Source of the DNA: Pseudorhizobium flavum
GTDB lineage: Bacteria > Pseudomonadota > Alphaproteobacteria > Rhizobiales > Rhizobiaceae
Length of the DNA: 64,000 bases
Direction of reading: 5' to 3'
Assembly (NCBI RefSeq): GCF_902502825.2
Contig: NZ_LR723671.1
Span: 163,936-227,935 of the forward strand
Shown: positions 25,526-34,680 of the stretch, in pieces
Numbering within the stretch: position 1 is the first letter of the stretch
How the letters are laid out: every line of letters starts with the position of its first letter
The notes under the pieces: model-generated
What the model was told of the DNA's origin: nothing
Database searches by the model: none
What the model saw: the letters and a program-made list of their open reading frames with translations, nothing else
Translations under genes and position numbers: made by a program

Positions 25526-26620
25526 CTAGGATAGGGAAGCGTACGCCTTACCGGCTCGACGCAGGATCTGTGTCACAGCTTCTGCGTCGAGCGCCTTGCA
25601 GACGTGTCCCGGAGGCTTGAGGGTTGTCATGTCCTTTGCTGCCAGCATCGCGTTTAGGATGGCTTCGTCAGTGGCATCCACCACGGCCTCGTAGGCGATA
25701 TCCAAAACTTCATCGTTGAGATGTTCGCTGCTCTGCAACGCTGTATCCAACTGGGGGAGCGGCCGATTGTTTGCCGTGCTGAAGGCGAGAAAGATATCTC
25801 CGGAGCTGTTCCCGCCAGGAGTTCCGGTTTTGCTGATGCCAATACCTGCACGCCGGGCTAGTCGGTTCAATTGATCGGGACGAAGCGGCGCGTCGGTCGC
25901 GATGATGACGATGATTGATCCACGTTCGCGGTCGAAGAGGAGATGGTCTCTAAGCTCCATACCGACCGGTTCGCCAAGGATCGTGAGCCAGTCGCGTCGT
26001 CCGTGGTTGGCCTGGACAAGAACGCCAAACGTGAATGTCCGTCCTGCGATATCGACCCTTCGCGATGACGTTCCGGTTCCACCTTTAAACTCGTAGCAGA
26101 TCATTCCCGTCCCGCCACCGGTGTTGCCTTCCGCAACAGCCCCGGATTTCGCGTTGTTCAGCGCGTTAAGCACGTGCTCTTCGCGTAGATGTTGGCCGTT
26201 AATGTCATTGAGCACTCCGTCGTAGGTTTCTGCCACGACGGGCATTGCCCAAAGATGTTGATCGGCAAACGTTGCCTCGTAATGATTTATCATCCACTTG
26301 ACTGCTGCGTGATGTGCGATGCCGACGCTATGGGTGTTGGTGATGCAGATTGGGCCGAGGAAGTGACCGGCATCCCGGATCCAATGAGATCCCGTCATCT
26401 CACCATTTCCGTTGAGGGAATGGATCCCTGCGCAGACGAGACGAGCCTCGGGACCGTAACCTAGGGGCAGGATGGTCGTCACACCCGTGCGGGCGGTGCC
26501 TCCATGCTCGTTAAGAGTCGTGGATCCGACAAGTACACCGTTCACGTCCGTGATCGCGTTGGCCTCGCCAGTCGTGCCTCTGAGCTTCCAGCCTAAATTT
26601 CGAGCTCGCCCGCTTATCAT
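25526..26620 (-). CDS. P1-family aminopeptidase (DmpA-like, self-processing)
   Basis: 364 aa. The DmpA/BapA signature is clear: EGNTGGGTGMICYEFKGGTG then TSSR. In the family, cleavage before the second hydroxyl residue of that motif makes two subunits and exposes the N-terminal nucleophile. GISKTGTPGGNSSGDIFLAF is the other conserved block. Members release N-terminal D- or L-residues or beta-alanine from peptides and amides. It is the only minus-strand gene in this stretch, convergent with the ligase (1-bp gap) and divergent from the transporter operon. Confidence 0.9.
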   Translation of the reverse strand: MISGRARNLGWKLRGTTGEANAITDVNGVLVGSTTLNEHGGTARTGVTTILPLGYGPEARLVCAGIHSLNGNGEMTGSHWIRDAGHFLGPICITNTHSVGIAHHAAVKWMINHYEATFADQHLWAMPVVAETYDGVLNDINGQHLREEHVLNALNNAKSGAVAEGNTGGGTGMICYEFKGGTGTSSRRVDIAGRTFTFGVLVQANHGRRDWLTILGEPVGMELRDHLLFDRERGSIIVIIATDAPLRPDQLNRLARRAGIGISKTGTPGGNSSGDIFLAFSTANNRPLPQLDTALQSSEHLNDEVLDIAYEAVVDATDEAILNAMLAAKDMTTLKPPGHVCKALDAEAVTQILRRAGKAYASLS

Positions 26621-26755
26621 TTGTGCATTCCTCCGATGTTCAAGCCCTACAAGTCACTTTCTTATCGCAAACCGAAAATTCTGTTTGTGAGAACTTCGAA
26701 AGTATGTTTTTTTAGCTCCATAAAAACAACGAGAAAATTCTCCAGAGGAAAATTT

Positions 26756-27865
26756 ATGGGCTTCTTACAGATAGCCTCAGCTCACAAGGCGTACCAAACG
26801 CCTGAGGGAACGCTGGTGCGCGCGCTCGACGACATTACGATTAATGTTCGGAGCAACGAATTTTTGACTCTTCTCGGGCCATCAGGCTGCGGGAAGACGA
26901 CGCTGCTTAAAACCATCGCTGGTTTTGAAGACTTGGACGGCGGCGATCTCATTCTTGAAGGGCGCAGCCTGAAAGCTGTCCCAGCGCATCATCGCCCGTT
27001 CAACACCGTCTTTCAGAACTACGCATTGTTTCCACACATGAACGTCTCGCAAAACATCGCGTATGGCCTTGACGTTGCCGGCGTGAAAAAGGCGGATCGT
27101 GACCGTCGTGTGGGCGAAGCTTTGGAAATGGTTGGCCTGTCCGGTTATGGCGGCCGTAAACCTTCGCAACTGTCCGGCGGGCAGCAACAGCGTGTCGCAC
27201 TTGCCCGCTCGCTGGTGTTAAAGCCTCGCGTTCTGCTCCTTGATGAGCCTCTCTCCGCACTCGATCGCAAAATGCGAGAGACCATGCAGATCGAGTTGAA
27301 GAACCTCCAGAACTCCGTGGGGATCACGTTTATCTTCGTGACACACGATCAGGAAGAGGCCTTGGCGATGTCGGACCGCATCGCCGTTTTATCGCATGGC
27401 AAGGTGCAACAACTTGGCTCACCTACCGACGTTTACGACACTCCAGCAAATGAATTCGTTGCAAATTTCGTTGGGACATCCAACCTTTTCAGCGGTCGCA
27501 TTGTGGAAAGCGATGCAAGTCGCGGCTTGGTCACGATCGAGACCGCCAATGGCCGGCGCCTTATTGCGAAGGGACGGGACTTCGCAAACGGCAGCGCAGT
27601 CAAGATGGTTCTCCGTCCAGAACATCTCCGCCTGGTCGACTCCGAGGAATTCGAGGGAGCCGGCACTCTGGAAGGGCGGGTTAAGGACGTTATCTTTGTC
27701 GGATCCGTCATTCATGTCCATATCGACGTAGGCTTTGGCAGGACCGCTATCGTCCATCACCACCACGATCGAGCGGGCATTCGGAACGCGATCGAAGCTG
27801 GGGCGAATGTTCGCATCGCCTACTCGCCGTCTTCCGCACATTTGATTGCAGCCGAGCGAGGCTGA
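26756..27865 (+). CDS. Spermidine/putrescine-type ABC transporter ATP-binding protein (PotA-like)
   Basis: 369 aa from the ATG at 26756, chosen because AGAGGA precedes it and the product starts at the family boundary; the open frame extends further upstream. Walker A GPSGCGKTT, Q-loop VFQNYALFPHMNV, signature [15 protein letters not shown], Walker B VLLLDEPLSALD and FVTHDQEEAL are complete. The C-terminal TOBE region (MVLRPEHLRL) is typical of PotA. It energises the permeases encoded next; the GGC-TGA end lies one base before the permease ATG. Confidence 0.92.
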   Translation: MGFLQIASAHKAYQTPEGTLVRALDDITINVRSNEFLTLLGPSGCGKTTLLKTIAGFEDLDGGDLILEGRSLKAVPAHHRPFNTVFQNYALFPHMNVSQNIAYGLDVAGVKKADRDRRVGEALEMVGLSGYGGRKPSQLSGGQQQRVALARSLVLKPRVLLLDEPLSALDRKMRETMQIELKNLQNSVGITFIFVTHDQEEALAMSDRIAVLSHGKVQQLGSPTDVYDTPANEFVANFVGTSNLFSGRIVESDASRGLVTIETANGRRLIAKGRDFANGSAVKMVLRPEHLRLVDSEEFEGAGTLEGRVKDVIFVGSVIHVHIDVGFGRTAIVHHHHDRAGIRNAIEAGANVRIAYSPSSAHLIAAERG

Positions 27866-27866
27866 G

Positions 27867-28772
27867 ATGATTGCTGGAAAAACCGTTCAATCAAGAAAAA
27901 CGCAAGCCCTCGTCTTGTTGCTATCGCCGATCACGATCCTCCTGGGTGCCTTTTTTCTGATCCCACTTGGGATCATGGTGGTTTACAGCTTTCTTGAGCC
28001 GGGCCTCTATGGCGGTGTCGAGTGGAACTGGTACCCCTATAACTACGGGCGAATAATCGGCTGGCCACTCAATGACTACGAGACCTTTGAGCCGATCTAT
28101 CTTTCAATATTCCTGAGCTCGCTCAAGATTGCCTGCCTGACTGTCATATGCTCGCTGCTAATCTGCTACCCCGCTGCTTTTTGGGTCAGCCGCATGAGCG
28201 AACGACGCAAGAGTTTCGTTCTGTTCCTGATCACTTTGCCGTTCTTCGCCAATCTTCTCGTGCGGATATACGCCTGGCTTCTGCTCTTGAGGCCAACCGG
28301 CTTCATCAACATGGCGCTCCAAAGCATCGGACTCGTCGCGCAGCCGCTCGACATGCTCTTCTCGAGCTTCGCCGTCATCGTCGGTATGGTCTACATTTTC
28401 ACGCCGTTCATGTTTCTCCCCATCTACGCGAACGTCGAAAAAATGGACTACTCGCTCGTGCGGGCTTCCCAGGATTTAGGAGCAACGCCGCTGCAGACGT
28501 TTCTCCGCGTCATTCTGCCATTGACACTACCTGGTATCGCTGGCGGATCGATTATCGTCTTCATACCGGCGCTTGGAAATTTCATCGTGCCCTCGTTCCT
28601 TGGCGGTTCGAAGGTTCAAATGACCGGGAATCTGATCGAACGTTCCTTTCTGCAGTCACGTGACTGGCCTTTCGGCGCCGCGTTGGCGCTCCTCATCATG
28701 GCCTCTGTCGTTCTCGTGGTCATGTTCCAGGTTGTTCGAAGCTCTCGTGCTCAGACAAGGGGAGCAGCGTAA
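27867..28772 (+). CDS. PotB-like ABC permease
   Basis: 301 aa from the ATG at 27867 (GCGAGG upstream). About six membrane segments are visible, with the PotB-type coupling loop YSLVRASQDLGATPLQTFLR followed by VILPLTLPG. The stop overlaps the next ATG (TAATG). It forms a heterodimer with the next gene product in the polyamine-type importer. Confidence 0.9.
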   Translation: MIAGKTVQSRKTQALVLLLSPITILLGAFFLIPLGIMVVYSFLEPGLYGGVEWNWYPYNYGRIIGWPLNDYETFEPIYLSIFLSSLKIACLTVICSLLICYPAAFWVSRMSERRKSFVLFLITLPFFANLLVRIYAWLLLLRPTGFINMALQSIGLVAQPLDMLFSSFAVIVGMVYIFTPFMFLPIYANVEKMDYSLVRASQDLGATPLQTFLRVILPLTLPGIAGGSIIVFIPALGNFIVPSFLGGSKVQMTGNLIERSFLQSRDWPFGAALALLIMASVVLVVMFQVVRSSRAQTRGAA

Positions 28773-29614
28773 TGCACAGGATCCTGTCGTCTTTCAAAAT
28801 CTTCCCAAGCATCTTCAATTTCTATGGCCTCCTATTTTTGGCCTTCCTTTACATGCCGCTCGCATTGATCGTTCTCTACTCCTTTAACGCAAACCCTATC
28901 AACATGGCCGTCTGGACCGGGTTCACGTTCGACTGGTACCGGACAATTTTTGGTGGTGCGGCTGTTGAAACGACTTTTGACGCGGCATTCAGCGAGTCTC
29001 CGCAGCGAATTTTTGAAGTCGTCAAAAATAGCTTTCTCGTCGCGGTTTCGGCTTCAACCATCGCTACCGTAGTTGGGACAGCAACTGCAATCGCCTTGGC
29101 GCGTTACAAGTTCTTCGGAAAACGCTTTTACCAAACGCTCCTTCTCCTACCGATGCTCATCCCCGATATCGTTTTGGGTATCGCGCTCCTCATCTTTTTC
29201 GTTGGGGTTGGTTTCGAACTTGGTCTTTTGACGATCATCATCGGCCACGTGACGTTCTTGTCCAGCTACGTTTTTGTCGTCGTTTCCGCTCGCCTTGCAG
29301 GAATGGACACAACCTTGGAGCAGGCATCGGCGGACCTGGGCGCTGGTCCGTTCACAACGTTTCGACGCGTGACGCTTCCGCAGATCATGCCCGGAGTGGT
29401 GGGCGGCTTTCTGCTCGCCTTCATCATATCGCTCGACGACGTGGTGATCACCTACTTCATCGCAGGTGTAGGCTCGCAGACACTGCCACTTTTCATCCTC
29501 GCCATGATGCGGAGGGGGTTGCGACCACAAATCACTGCTCTGGCGGTTCTAATTCTCGTGTTCTCGTTCATCGTAGCGACAGTTGGCCTGCTGCTGCGTA
29601 ACCGAAAGCCTTAA
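28772..29614 (+). CDS. PotC-like ABC permease
   Basis: 280 aa, hydrophobic. The loop TTLEQASADLGAGPFTTFRR followed by VTLPQIMPG is the PotC coupling segment, and FIISLDDVVITYFIAG is a family block. It is translationally coupled to the PotB-like gene and followed 26 bp later by the binding protein gene. Confidence 0.9.
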   Translation: MHRILSSFKIFPSIFNFYGLLFLAFLYMPLALIVLYSFNANPINMAVWTGFTFDWYRTIFGGAAVETTFDAAFSESPQRIFEVVKNSFLVAVSASTIATVVGTATAIALARYKFFGKRFYQTLLLLPMLIPDIVLGIALLIFFVGVGFELGLLTIIIGHVTFLSSYVFVVVSARLAGMDTTLEQASADLGAGPFTTFRRVTLPQIMPGVVGGFLLAFIISLDDVVITYFIAGVGSQTLPLFILAMMRRGLRPQITALAVLILVFSFIVATVGLLLRNRKP

Positions 29615-29640
29615 CAATCAAAATAAGGGGAGTACCTGAA

Positions 29641-30675
29641 ATGAAGAGAATGCTGACTCGACTTGCAGGCGTGGCATCGATCCTTCTGCTGACCACCCAA
29701 ATGGCCTCCGCAGATGGGAAACTCAGTCTTTACAACTGGGGAGACTATATCAACCCGGAGCTGATCGACGCATTCAGCAAGGAGTACAAGGTCGAGGTAA
29801 CGCTCGACACCTATTCGACCAATGAGGAAATGCTTGCTCGGATCCAGGCAGGTGCAGCCGGCTACGACCTCGTTTGGCCCTCGGTACATATGCATGACAT
29901 TATGCAGAAGTTGGGTTTGCTTCAGGCAGCACATCCTAACCAGATGCCCGGCTGGGAGAATATCGACAAGGCGGCTCTTCGGTCGCATGAGGACCCCCAA
30001 GGGGACTATTGCCTGCCATACGCCTGGGGAGCGGTTGGCATCCTCTATAACAAGAAGCTCATTCCAGAGCTGAAGTCCTGGCAACAGTTCTTCGACTACG
30101 CCAAGGCCAATCCCGGCAAGGTAACGATGCTTGATGACCTGCGTGAAACGCTCGGGGTCGGTCTGATCATGACGGGTTCTTCTGTGAATTCGCGCGATCC
30201 CGCCGAGATCGAAAAAGCGGAGGCATTCATCATGGAGCAGAAACCGAACATCGGCGCCTTCCGGTATGACGTAGCTCCGTTGGTAACTGCAGGCGACGTA
30301 GGGGCAAGCCATTGGTATGTCGGGGCAGTTCTCAATGTCCTTCAGAACCCAGATCTACTCGGCTTCGTCATCCCAGAAGAAGGTGCCACGATGTACCAAG
30401 AGGATGTATGCCTTCTGGAGGGAGCTCCGAACCCCGAGAATGCCAAACTATTCATGCAATTTCTCATGCGTCCGGAGAACGCCGCAAAGAACTCTGAGCG
30501 TCTCACGAATGGTCTTGTGAACACGGCTGCGGTTTCGCTGCTTCCGGAGAATCTCAAGACGAACCCATCGATCAACCCTTCTCCCGAAGTTCGCGCGAAA
30601 CTTCAGATTTTCGAGGACCTTGGCAAGGATCTACGAACCTACACCCGCGCTTGGGACCGCATCAAGACGAACTGA
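29641..30675 (+). CDS. PotD-like periplasmic polyamine-binding protein
   Basis: 344 aa with a signal peptide ending near QMASA (residue about 24). LSLYNWGDYINPELIDAF is the PotD-type opening. YDLVWPSVHMHDIMQ and YAWGAVGILYNKK match the polyamine-binding family. It should bind a polyamine or a related amine in the periplasm. An AAGGGGAG ribosome site precedes the ATG. A strong hairpin with a T-run follows the stop. Confidence 0.9.
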   Translation: MKRMLTRLAGVASILLLTTQMASADGKLSLYNWGDYINPELIDAFSKEYKVEVTLDTYSTNEEMLARIQAGAAGYDLVWPSVHMHDIMQKLGLLQAAHPNQMPGWENIDKAALRSHEDPQGDYCLPYAWGAVGILYNKKLIPELKSWQQFFDYAKANPGKVTMLDDLRETLGVGLIMTGSSVNSRDPAEIEKAEAFIMEQKPNIGAFRYDVAPLVTAGDVGASHWYVGAVLNVLQNPDLLGFVIPEEGATMYQEDVCLLEGAPNPENAKLFMQFLMRPENAAKNSERLTNGLVNTAAVSLLPENLKTNPSINPSPEVRAKLQIFEDLGKDLRTYTRAWDRIKTN

Positions 30676-30691
30676 TTTCTTACTCGAAACC

Positions 30692-30725
30692 GTCGGGGTG
30701 CGGCTGGTGCACCCCGACTTTTTTC
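30692..30725 (+). terminator. Intrinsic terminator or attenuator between binding protein and amidase genes
   Basis: The 10-bp stem GTCGGGGTGC / GCACCCCGAC has a 7-base loop and is followed directly by T6. It sits between co-directional genes, only 12 bases before the next start codon, so it probably reduces expression of the amidase genes relative to the transporter. Confidence 0.8.
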
Positions 30726-30737
30726 TTGGAGTGCCAG

Positions 30738-31064
30738 ATGAGCAGATACCAACTAGACCAGAGCGACCTGCAGTTCGCTCGAGAATTTCTCGCTGATCCC
30801 GTGGGGTATCATAGCCCCGGATTGCAACGTGTGCTCAATCGAATGCGAGGAGCAGATTGGGCCTCTAAGTATGTGCTCGTCACACAGGAGCGGCATGGTC
30901 GCTGGCTGCTTGGCAAGATGCCCCGCAAACGTGGGTCGGAAATCGAGATCGTAGAAGGTGTCGTTTACACCGATCTGCTGGACGCGGAACGCGACATCTT
31001 TCGTCGTCGTTGGCAGGATTTGACCGGCGACGACCTAACCACTGCTCTGCAAAGCGCTGCCTAA
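30738..31064 (+). CDS. N,N-dimethylformamidase-like small (alpha) subunit
   Basis: 108 aa from the ATG at 30738, which has TTGGAG upstream. The sequence (LADPVGYHSPGLQRVLNRMR, later KYVLVTQERHGRWLLGKMP) resembles, as I recall it, the small subunit of dimethylformamidase (about 130 aa). The large-subunit homologue follows after 19 bp. The small subunit is required for assembly of the known enzyme. Alone the sequence would be hard to assign; the call leans on the neighbour. Confidence 0.7.
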   Translation: MSRYQLDQSDLQFAREFLADPVGYHSPGLQRVLNRMRGADWASKYVLVTQERHGRWLLGKMPRKRGSEIEIVEGVVYTDLLDAERDIFRRRWQDLTGDDLTTALQSAA

Positions 31065-31083
31065 ACTGAACTGGAAGTCAAAC

Positions 31084-33324
31084 ATGTTGCCGATTGTTGC
31101 TTACACTGACAAACTCAGCCTTGCCGCGGGTGAAACGATATCCGTTATGGCTAGTTCCTTTGGTGCCCGAGAATATCGCGCCGACTTGCGTCGAATAATC
31201 CAGGGCGACACCAATCCCGAAGGACCAGGATACAAGGATGAACTGATCGATCTGGATCTTGGCGGCGCTCGCAAAGCAATAGAGAAGCGTTTTTTCCCTG
31301 GCTCGTGTGTAATCGTCCCAGCTCAACATGTATTTTCCGGTCTTTCCGATTTCACAATCGCCGCTGTCGTCAGACCCACTCTTGTCGACGAACGCGAGCG
31401 TTCCATCATCTCATTGCCTGGGTTCGCTCATATCGGCATTGATGCGAGCGGGCATTTCGTTGCGGAAGCCCATGGCCAACGTCTTGAGATCGAACAATCG
31501 GTCAAGACAAATTCGTGGTACGTAATCTCATTGTCCTTCTCAGCAGAAACCGGATCGCTGACGTTTGCGGTTTCGAAAGATAACGAGGCCGCAAGTGAAG
31601 ATGTGAAGCCGTTGGTTCAAACGGTTAAAGTTGCTGGTGGTCAGTGCGGGGCGGAAGAAATCTTGATCGCGGCCTCCAGAGGTTTGGACGGCCGCCCTAC
31701 AAGGTTCTTCGACGGGAAGATCGATCGGCCGGCCATATTTGGAGCGGAAATATCACATGACGCCCTGCGGCGGCTGCTGGCCGACTTCTCTCAGCTTGCC
31801 CGAATGCGTGCGCTACTCGCCGCGTGGGACTTCTCCGTGAAGATGACGACGCAAACGATCTGCGATATCTCTCCCTATCAACTCCATGGGCGCATCCATA
31901 ACGCACCGGCTCGGGCCATGACCGGATGGCTTTGGAAGGGGCAGGAGCTTGACTGGAAAAAGCGCCCTGATCTCTATTCCGCTATTCATTTCCACTCCAC
32001 TGACTTCTATGACGCAGGATGGGACGTTGACTTCACCGTTTCTCTTCCGGACAGTCTCAAGAGCGGTGTATACGCTGTGCGATTGGTTCCGGATGGGGAC
32101 GAGGAAGCAGCATATTACTCTGTATTCGCTGTTCGGCCGCCTCGGGAACGGCGGTCCCGAAACACTGTAGCTTTCCTGTTTCCGACGTGCAGTTACCTTG
32201 CCTATGCGAACCACCGTCTTGGGATGGACGTCCCTGGAACCGAAATAGGGATGGGGCGGGTGGTCGAGTTGGATCGCCACCATATGTTCCTTCAGTCCAA
32301 TCCGGGTATCGGGTTCTCCGTCTACGAAACCCACGACGATGGGAGCGGCGTATTCCATAGCTCTCGCTTGCGGCCCATCGTTGATCTCCAGCCCAAGGTG
32401 AAATCGTTCCTTGGCGGTTTTGGCTCGAACGTTTGGCAGTTCAATGCTGATACCCACATCTTGGGGTGGCTGGATGCCATTGATCAGGACTATGACGTGA
32501 TCACCGACGAGGATGTCCATGAGGAAGGGATGCGTCTGCTCGGTCAGTACAACGTCGTGATCACTGGGACGCATCCGGAATACTATACCCGGAATATGAT
32601 CGAGGCGCTGCAAGGCTTTACCGATCGAGGCGGCCGCTTGATGTATCTTGGCGGAAACGGCTTCTATTGGGTTGTCAGCTTCAACGAGGACATGCCGGGG
32701 ATTATGGAGTGCCGTCGCTCGGAGGCAGGAATTCGTCCCTGGGAGCCGGGGCATGGCCAGTTCTATCATGCTTTCACCGGCGAATATGGGGGGCTTTGGC
32801 GACGCAACGGTCGCCCGCCAAATCATCTTTGCGGCGTGGGGATGACATCCCAAGGCTTCGATATATGCGAACCCTACTATCTTGCCCCCGCAGCCAAGGA
32901 TCCGCGCGTTTCATTTATATTCGAGGGTGTGTCGGCGGATGCCAAAATCGGTGATTTTGGTCTGGCAGGTGGAGGTGCTGCGGGATTGGAGGTTGATCGA
33001 GCAGATCAATCCCAGGGTACCCCAGACCACGCGCTTGTGCTCGCGTCATCAACACGTCACACCGACATCTACCTGATGACACCTGAAGACCTGCTGGATC
33101 CCACTCCTGACTGGTCGGGTACACAGGCCGACATCATCCGCGCTGATCTGACGTTCTTCGAAACCGCTGGAGGAGGCGCGGTGTTCTCTACAGGGTCTAT
33201 TGCATGGGCAGGCTCGATGGCGTGGAATAGTTATGATAACGAAATCGCTCGCATGACCTCCAACGTCTTGCGGCGGTTCAACGACCCTGAACGCTTCAAC
33301 ATGCCGGAGCACAAGGACTCGTAA
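31084..33324 (+). CDS. N,N-dimethylformamidase-like large (beta) subunit
   Basis: 746 aa. The N-terminal half (about 1-270) looks like a concanavalin/LamG beta-sandwich (FTIAAVVRPTL, LMIAASRGLDGRP-like repeats). The C-terminal half is the DMFA2_C-type domain with FLFPTCSYLAYANHRLG, FSVYETHDDGSGVFHSSRL and VVITGTHPEYYTRNM. In the characterised enzyme a single iron is held by two tyrosines and a glutamate, and Tyr and Glu residues occur in these three blocks. The known reaction hydrolyses dimethylformamide to formate and dimethylamine. The setting here suggests another N-substituted amide, perhaps an N-formyl amine. Confidence 0.8.
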   Translation: MLPIVAYTDKLSLAAGETISVMASSFGAREYRADLRRIIQGDTNPEGPGYKDELIDLDLGGARKAIEKRFFPGSCVIVPAQHVFSGLSDFTIAAVVRPTLVDERERSIISLPGFAHIGIDASGHFVAEAHGQRLEIEQSVKTNSWYVISLSFSAETGSLTFAVSKDNEAASEDVKPLVQTVKVAGGQCGAEEILIAASRGLDGRPTRFFDGKIDRPAIFGAEISHDALRRLLADFSQLARMRALLAAWDFSVKMTTQTICDISPYQLHGRIHNAPARAMTGWLWKGQELDWKKRPDLYSAIHFHSTDFYDAGWDVDFTVSLPDSLKSGVYAVRLVPDGDEEAAYYSVFAVRPPRERRSRNTVAFLFPTCSYLAYANHRLGMDVPGTEIGMGRVVELDRHHMFLQSNPGIGFSVYETHDDGSGVFHSSRLRPIVDLQPKVKSFLGGFGSNVWQFNADTHILGWLDAIDQDYDVITDEDVHEEGMRLLGQYNVVITGTHPEYYTRNMIEALQGFTDRGGRLMYLGGNGFYWVVSFNEDMPGIMECRRSEAGIRPWEPGHGQFYHAFTGEYGGLWRRNGRPPNHLCGVGMTSQGFDICEPYYLAPAAKDPRVSFIFEGVSADAKIGDFGLAGGGAAGLEVDRADQSQGTPDHALVLASSTRHTDIYLMTPEDLLDPTPDWSGTQADIIRADLTFFETAGGGAVFSTGSIAWAGSMAWNSYDNEIARMTSNVLRRFNDPERFNMPEHKDS

Positions 33325-33356
33325 GGTCAACAAGCATTTTTGAGATGGGATATTGA

Positions 33357-34229
33357 GTGGACTCTAAAACGGACCTTCAGCTCAGGCTTGTGAGGCAATT
33401 GCTGACGAAGATCGTGGATGGGGCCTTTGAAACCGGCGCGCACCTGCGGGAGATAGAGCTCTCGCAGGTGTTTGGCGTGTCTCGTACACCGCTGCGCGCG
33501 GCTCTTGCCAAGGTAACCGAGCTAGGAGCGGCCGAGCGAGGCTGGGGCAGGGGACTATATGTCAAGGCAAGCCCGGAGTTGGCCGAACAAATGCTTGCCG
33601 CTCTGCCCCAGGAAGATGAGGAGCAGATCAAGGAGCAAATCACCCGCGACTGGTTTGAAGGACAGATCCCCCGAGAGGTGTCAGAGAGCTACTTCCGTTC
33701 TCGTTACGGCCTTGGCAAAAAATCTCGTGTGCTAGAACTGCTATCCGAAGAAGGGGTCATCGTCCGATCACCAGGGTATGGTTGGCAGTTCGAGCCTACA
33801 TTGAATTCACAAGACTCGAACGACGCGAGCTATGATTTCCGCCTGCTGGTCGAGCCGGGCGCGATCCTTCAATCATCCTTCCATTATGACAAGGTCGGCG
33901 CTGCATCTATTCGTAGCCGCCACGAGCGCGTTCTCAACTCTCAGACCCGCGACCTTCCGGAACTGTTTCGTCTGGATGAAGAATTTCACCAGTTCATTGC
34001 AGAATGCTCTCGCAACCCGTTCGTCATCCAGGCGGTGGCTCAGCAAAACAAACTTCGTCGCCTGCTGGAATACGCTTCGCTGATCGATACAGGTCGCCTG
34101 AACGCCTCGTGCGCAGAGCACATCGAGATTCTTGATGCATTGGATGCCGGCGATCAAAAACGGGCGGCGGGAGCAATGACCCAGCATCTCATGAAGGCTA
34201 AAGGGTCGCCGCCCGCGTTTAAAAGCTAG
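33357..34229 (+). CDS. GntR-family regulator with two winged helices and an FCD domain
   Basis: GTG start, 290 aa. The first winged helix (about 8-70) contains LREIELSQVFGVSRTPLRAA. A second winged-helix-like unit (about 85-140) has VSESYFRSRYGLGKKSRVLE and LLSEEGVIVRSPGYGW. The FCD effector domain follows (RLLVEPGAILQ to AEHIEILDALDAGDQKRAA). It closes the polyamine-transporter and amidase operon and probably controls it in response to a substrate. The same unusual double layout occurs in the protein at 47095. Confidence 0.88.
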   Translation: MDSKTDLQLRLVRQLLTKIVDGAFETGAHLREIELSQVFGVSRTPLRAALAKVTELGAAERGWGRGLYVKASPELAEQMLAALPQEDEEQIKEQITRDWFEGQIPREVSESYFRSRYGLGKKSRVLELLSEEGVIVRSPGYGWQFEPTLNSQDSNDASYDFRLLVEPGAILQSSFHYDKVGAASIRSRHERVLNSQTRDLPELFRLDEEFHQFIAECSRNPFVIQAVAQQNKLRRLLEYASLIDTGRLNASCAEHIEILDALDAGDQKRAAGAMTQHLMKAKGSPPAFKS

Positions 34230-34240
34230 CGTATTGGACC

Positions 34241-34266
34241 GGGGCCAGCCTCTTTAGGATGGCCCC
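34241..34266. terminator. Convergent hairpin terminator
   Basis: The stem GGGGCCA / TGGCCCC with a 12-base loop lies between the convergent GntR and RidA genes. No long T-run, so efficiency is uncertain. Confidence 0.5.
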
Positions 34267-34274
34267 GATGTTTC

Positions 34275-34655
34275 TCAGCCGAGCGCTATTACCGCTTCAA
34301 TTTCCACCTTCGCACCCTTCGGCAATGCCTTCACCTCATAGCAGGCGCGGGCGGGATAGGGTTTTGCAAAAAAGCCGGCGTAAACCTTGTTGATCTCTGT
34401 GAACTGACCCAAATCAGTGAGGAGCACGGTCGTCTTGACAGTGCTGGCGAGTGTGGTGCCCGCGGCCGCGGCAATGGCCGCCAGGTTCTTCAGGCACTGC
34501 TCGGCTTGGGCGATAGCGTCGTCGGAATTGAACTCACCGGTCGCCGGATCGATCGGTAGTTGGCCCGAAACGAAGAGCACGTTACCGACCTTGATCGCCT
34601 GCGAGAAAGGACCAACGGCACCTGGTGCATTGGCTGTGTTGATTTCTTCGAGCAT
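34275..34655 (-). CDS. ridA: RidA-family enamine/imine deaminase
   Basis: 126 aa from the ATG at 34655, which has AAGGAG about 9 bases upstream; the frame extends a little further. Family motifs include GPFSQAIKVGNVLFVSGQLP, CLKNLAAI and ARACYEVKALPKGAKVEIEA, with the conserved Arg that binds the substrate carboxylate. RidA hydrolyses reactive 2-aminoacrylate or iminopropionate released by amino-acid-degrading enzymes. Lying last in the alr-dadA operon, it fits a role in disposing of imino acids formed by DadA. Confidence 0.9.
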   Translation of the reverse strand: MLEEINTANAPGAVGPFSQAIKVGNVLFVSGQLPIDPATGEFNSDDAIAQAEQCLKNLAAIAAAAGTTLASTVKTTVLLTDLGQFTEINKVYAGFFAKPYPARACYEVKALPKGAKVEIEAVIALG

Positions 34656-34680
34656 GGATTTGTCTCCTTTTGAATGACGT

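Noticed and set aside
31813..32853. 346-aa minus-strand open frame
   Set aside because: Antisense of the dimethylformamidase-like large subunit; no recognisable motif.
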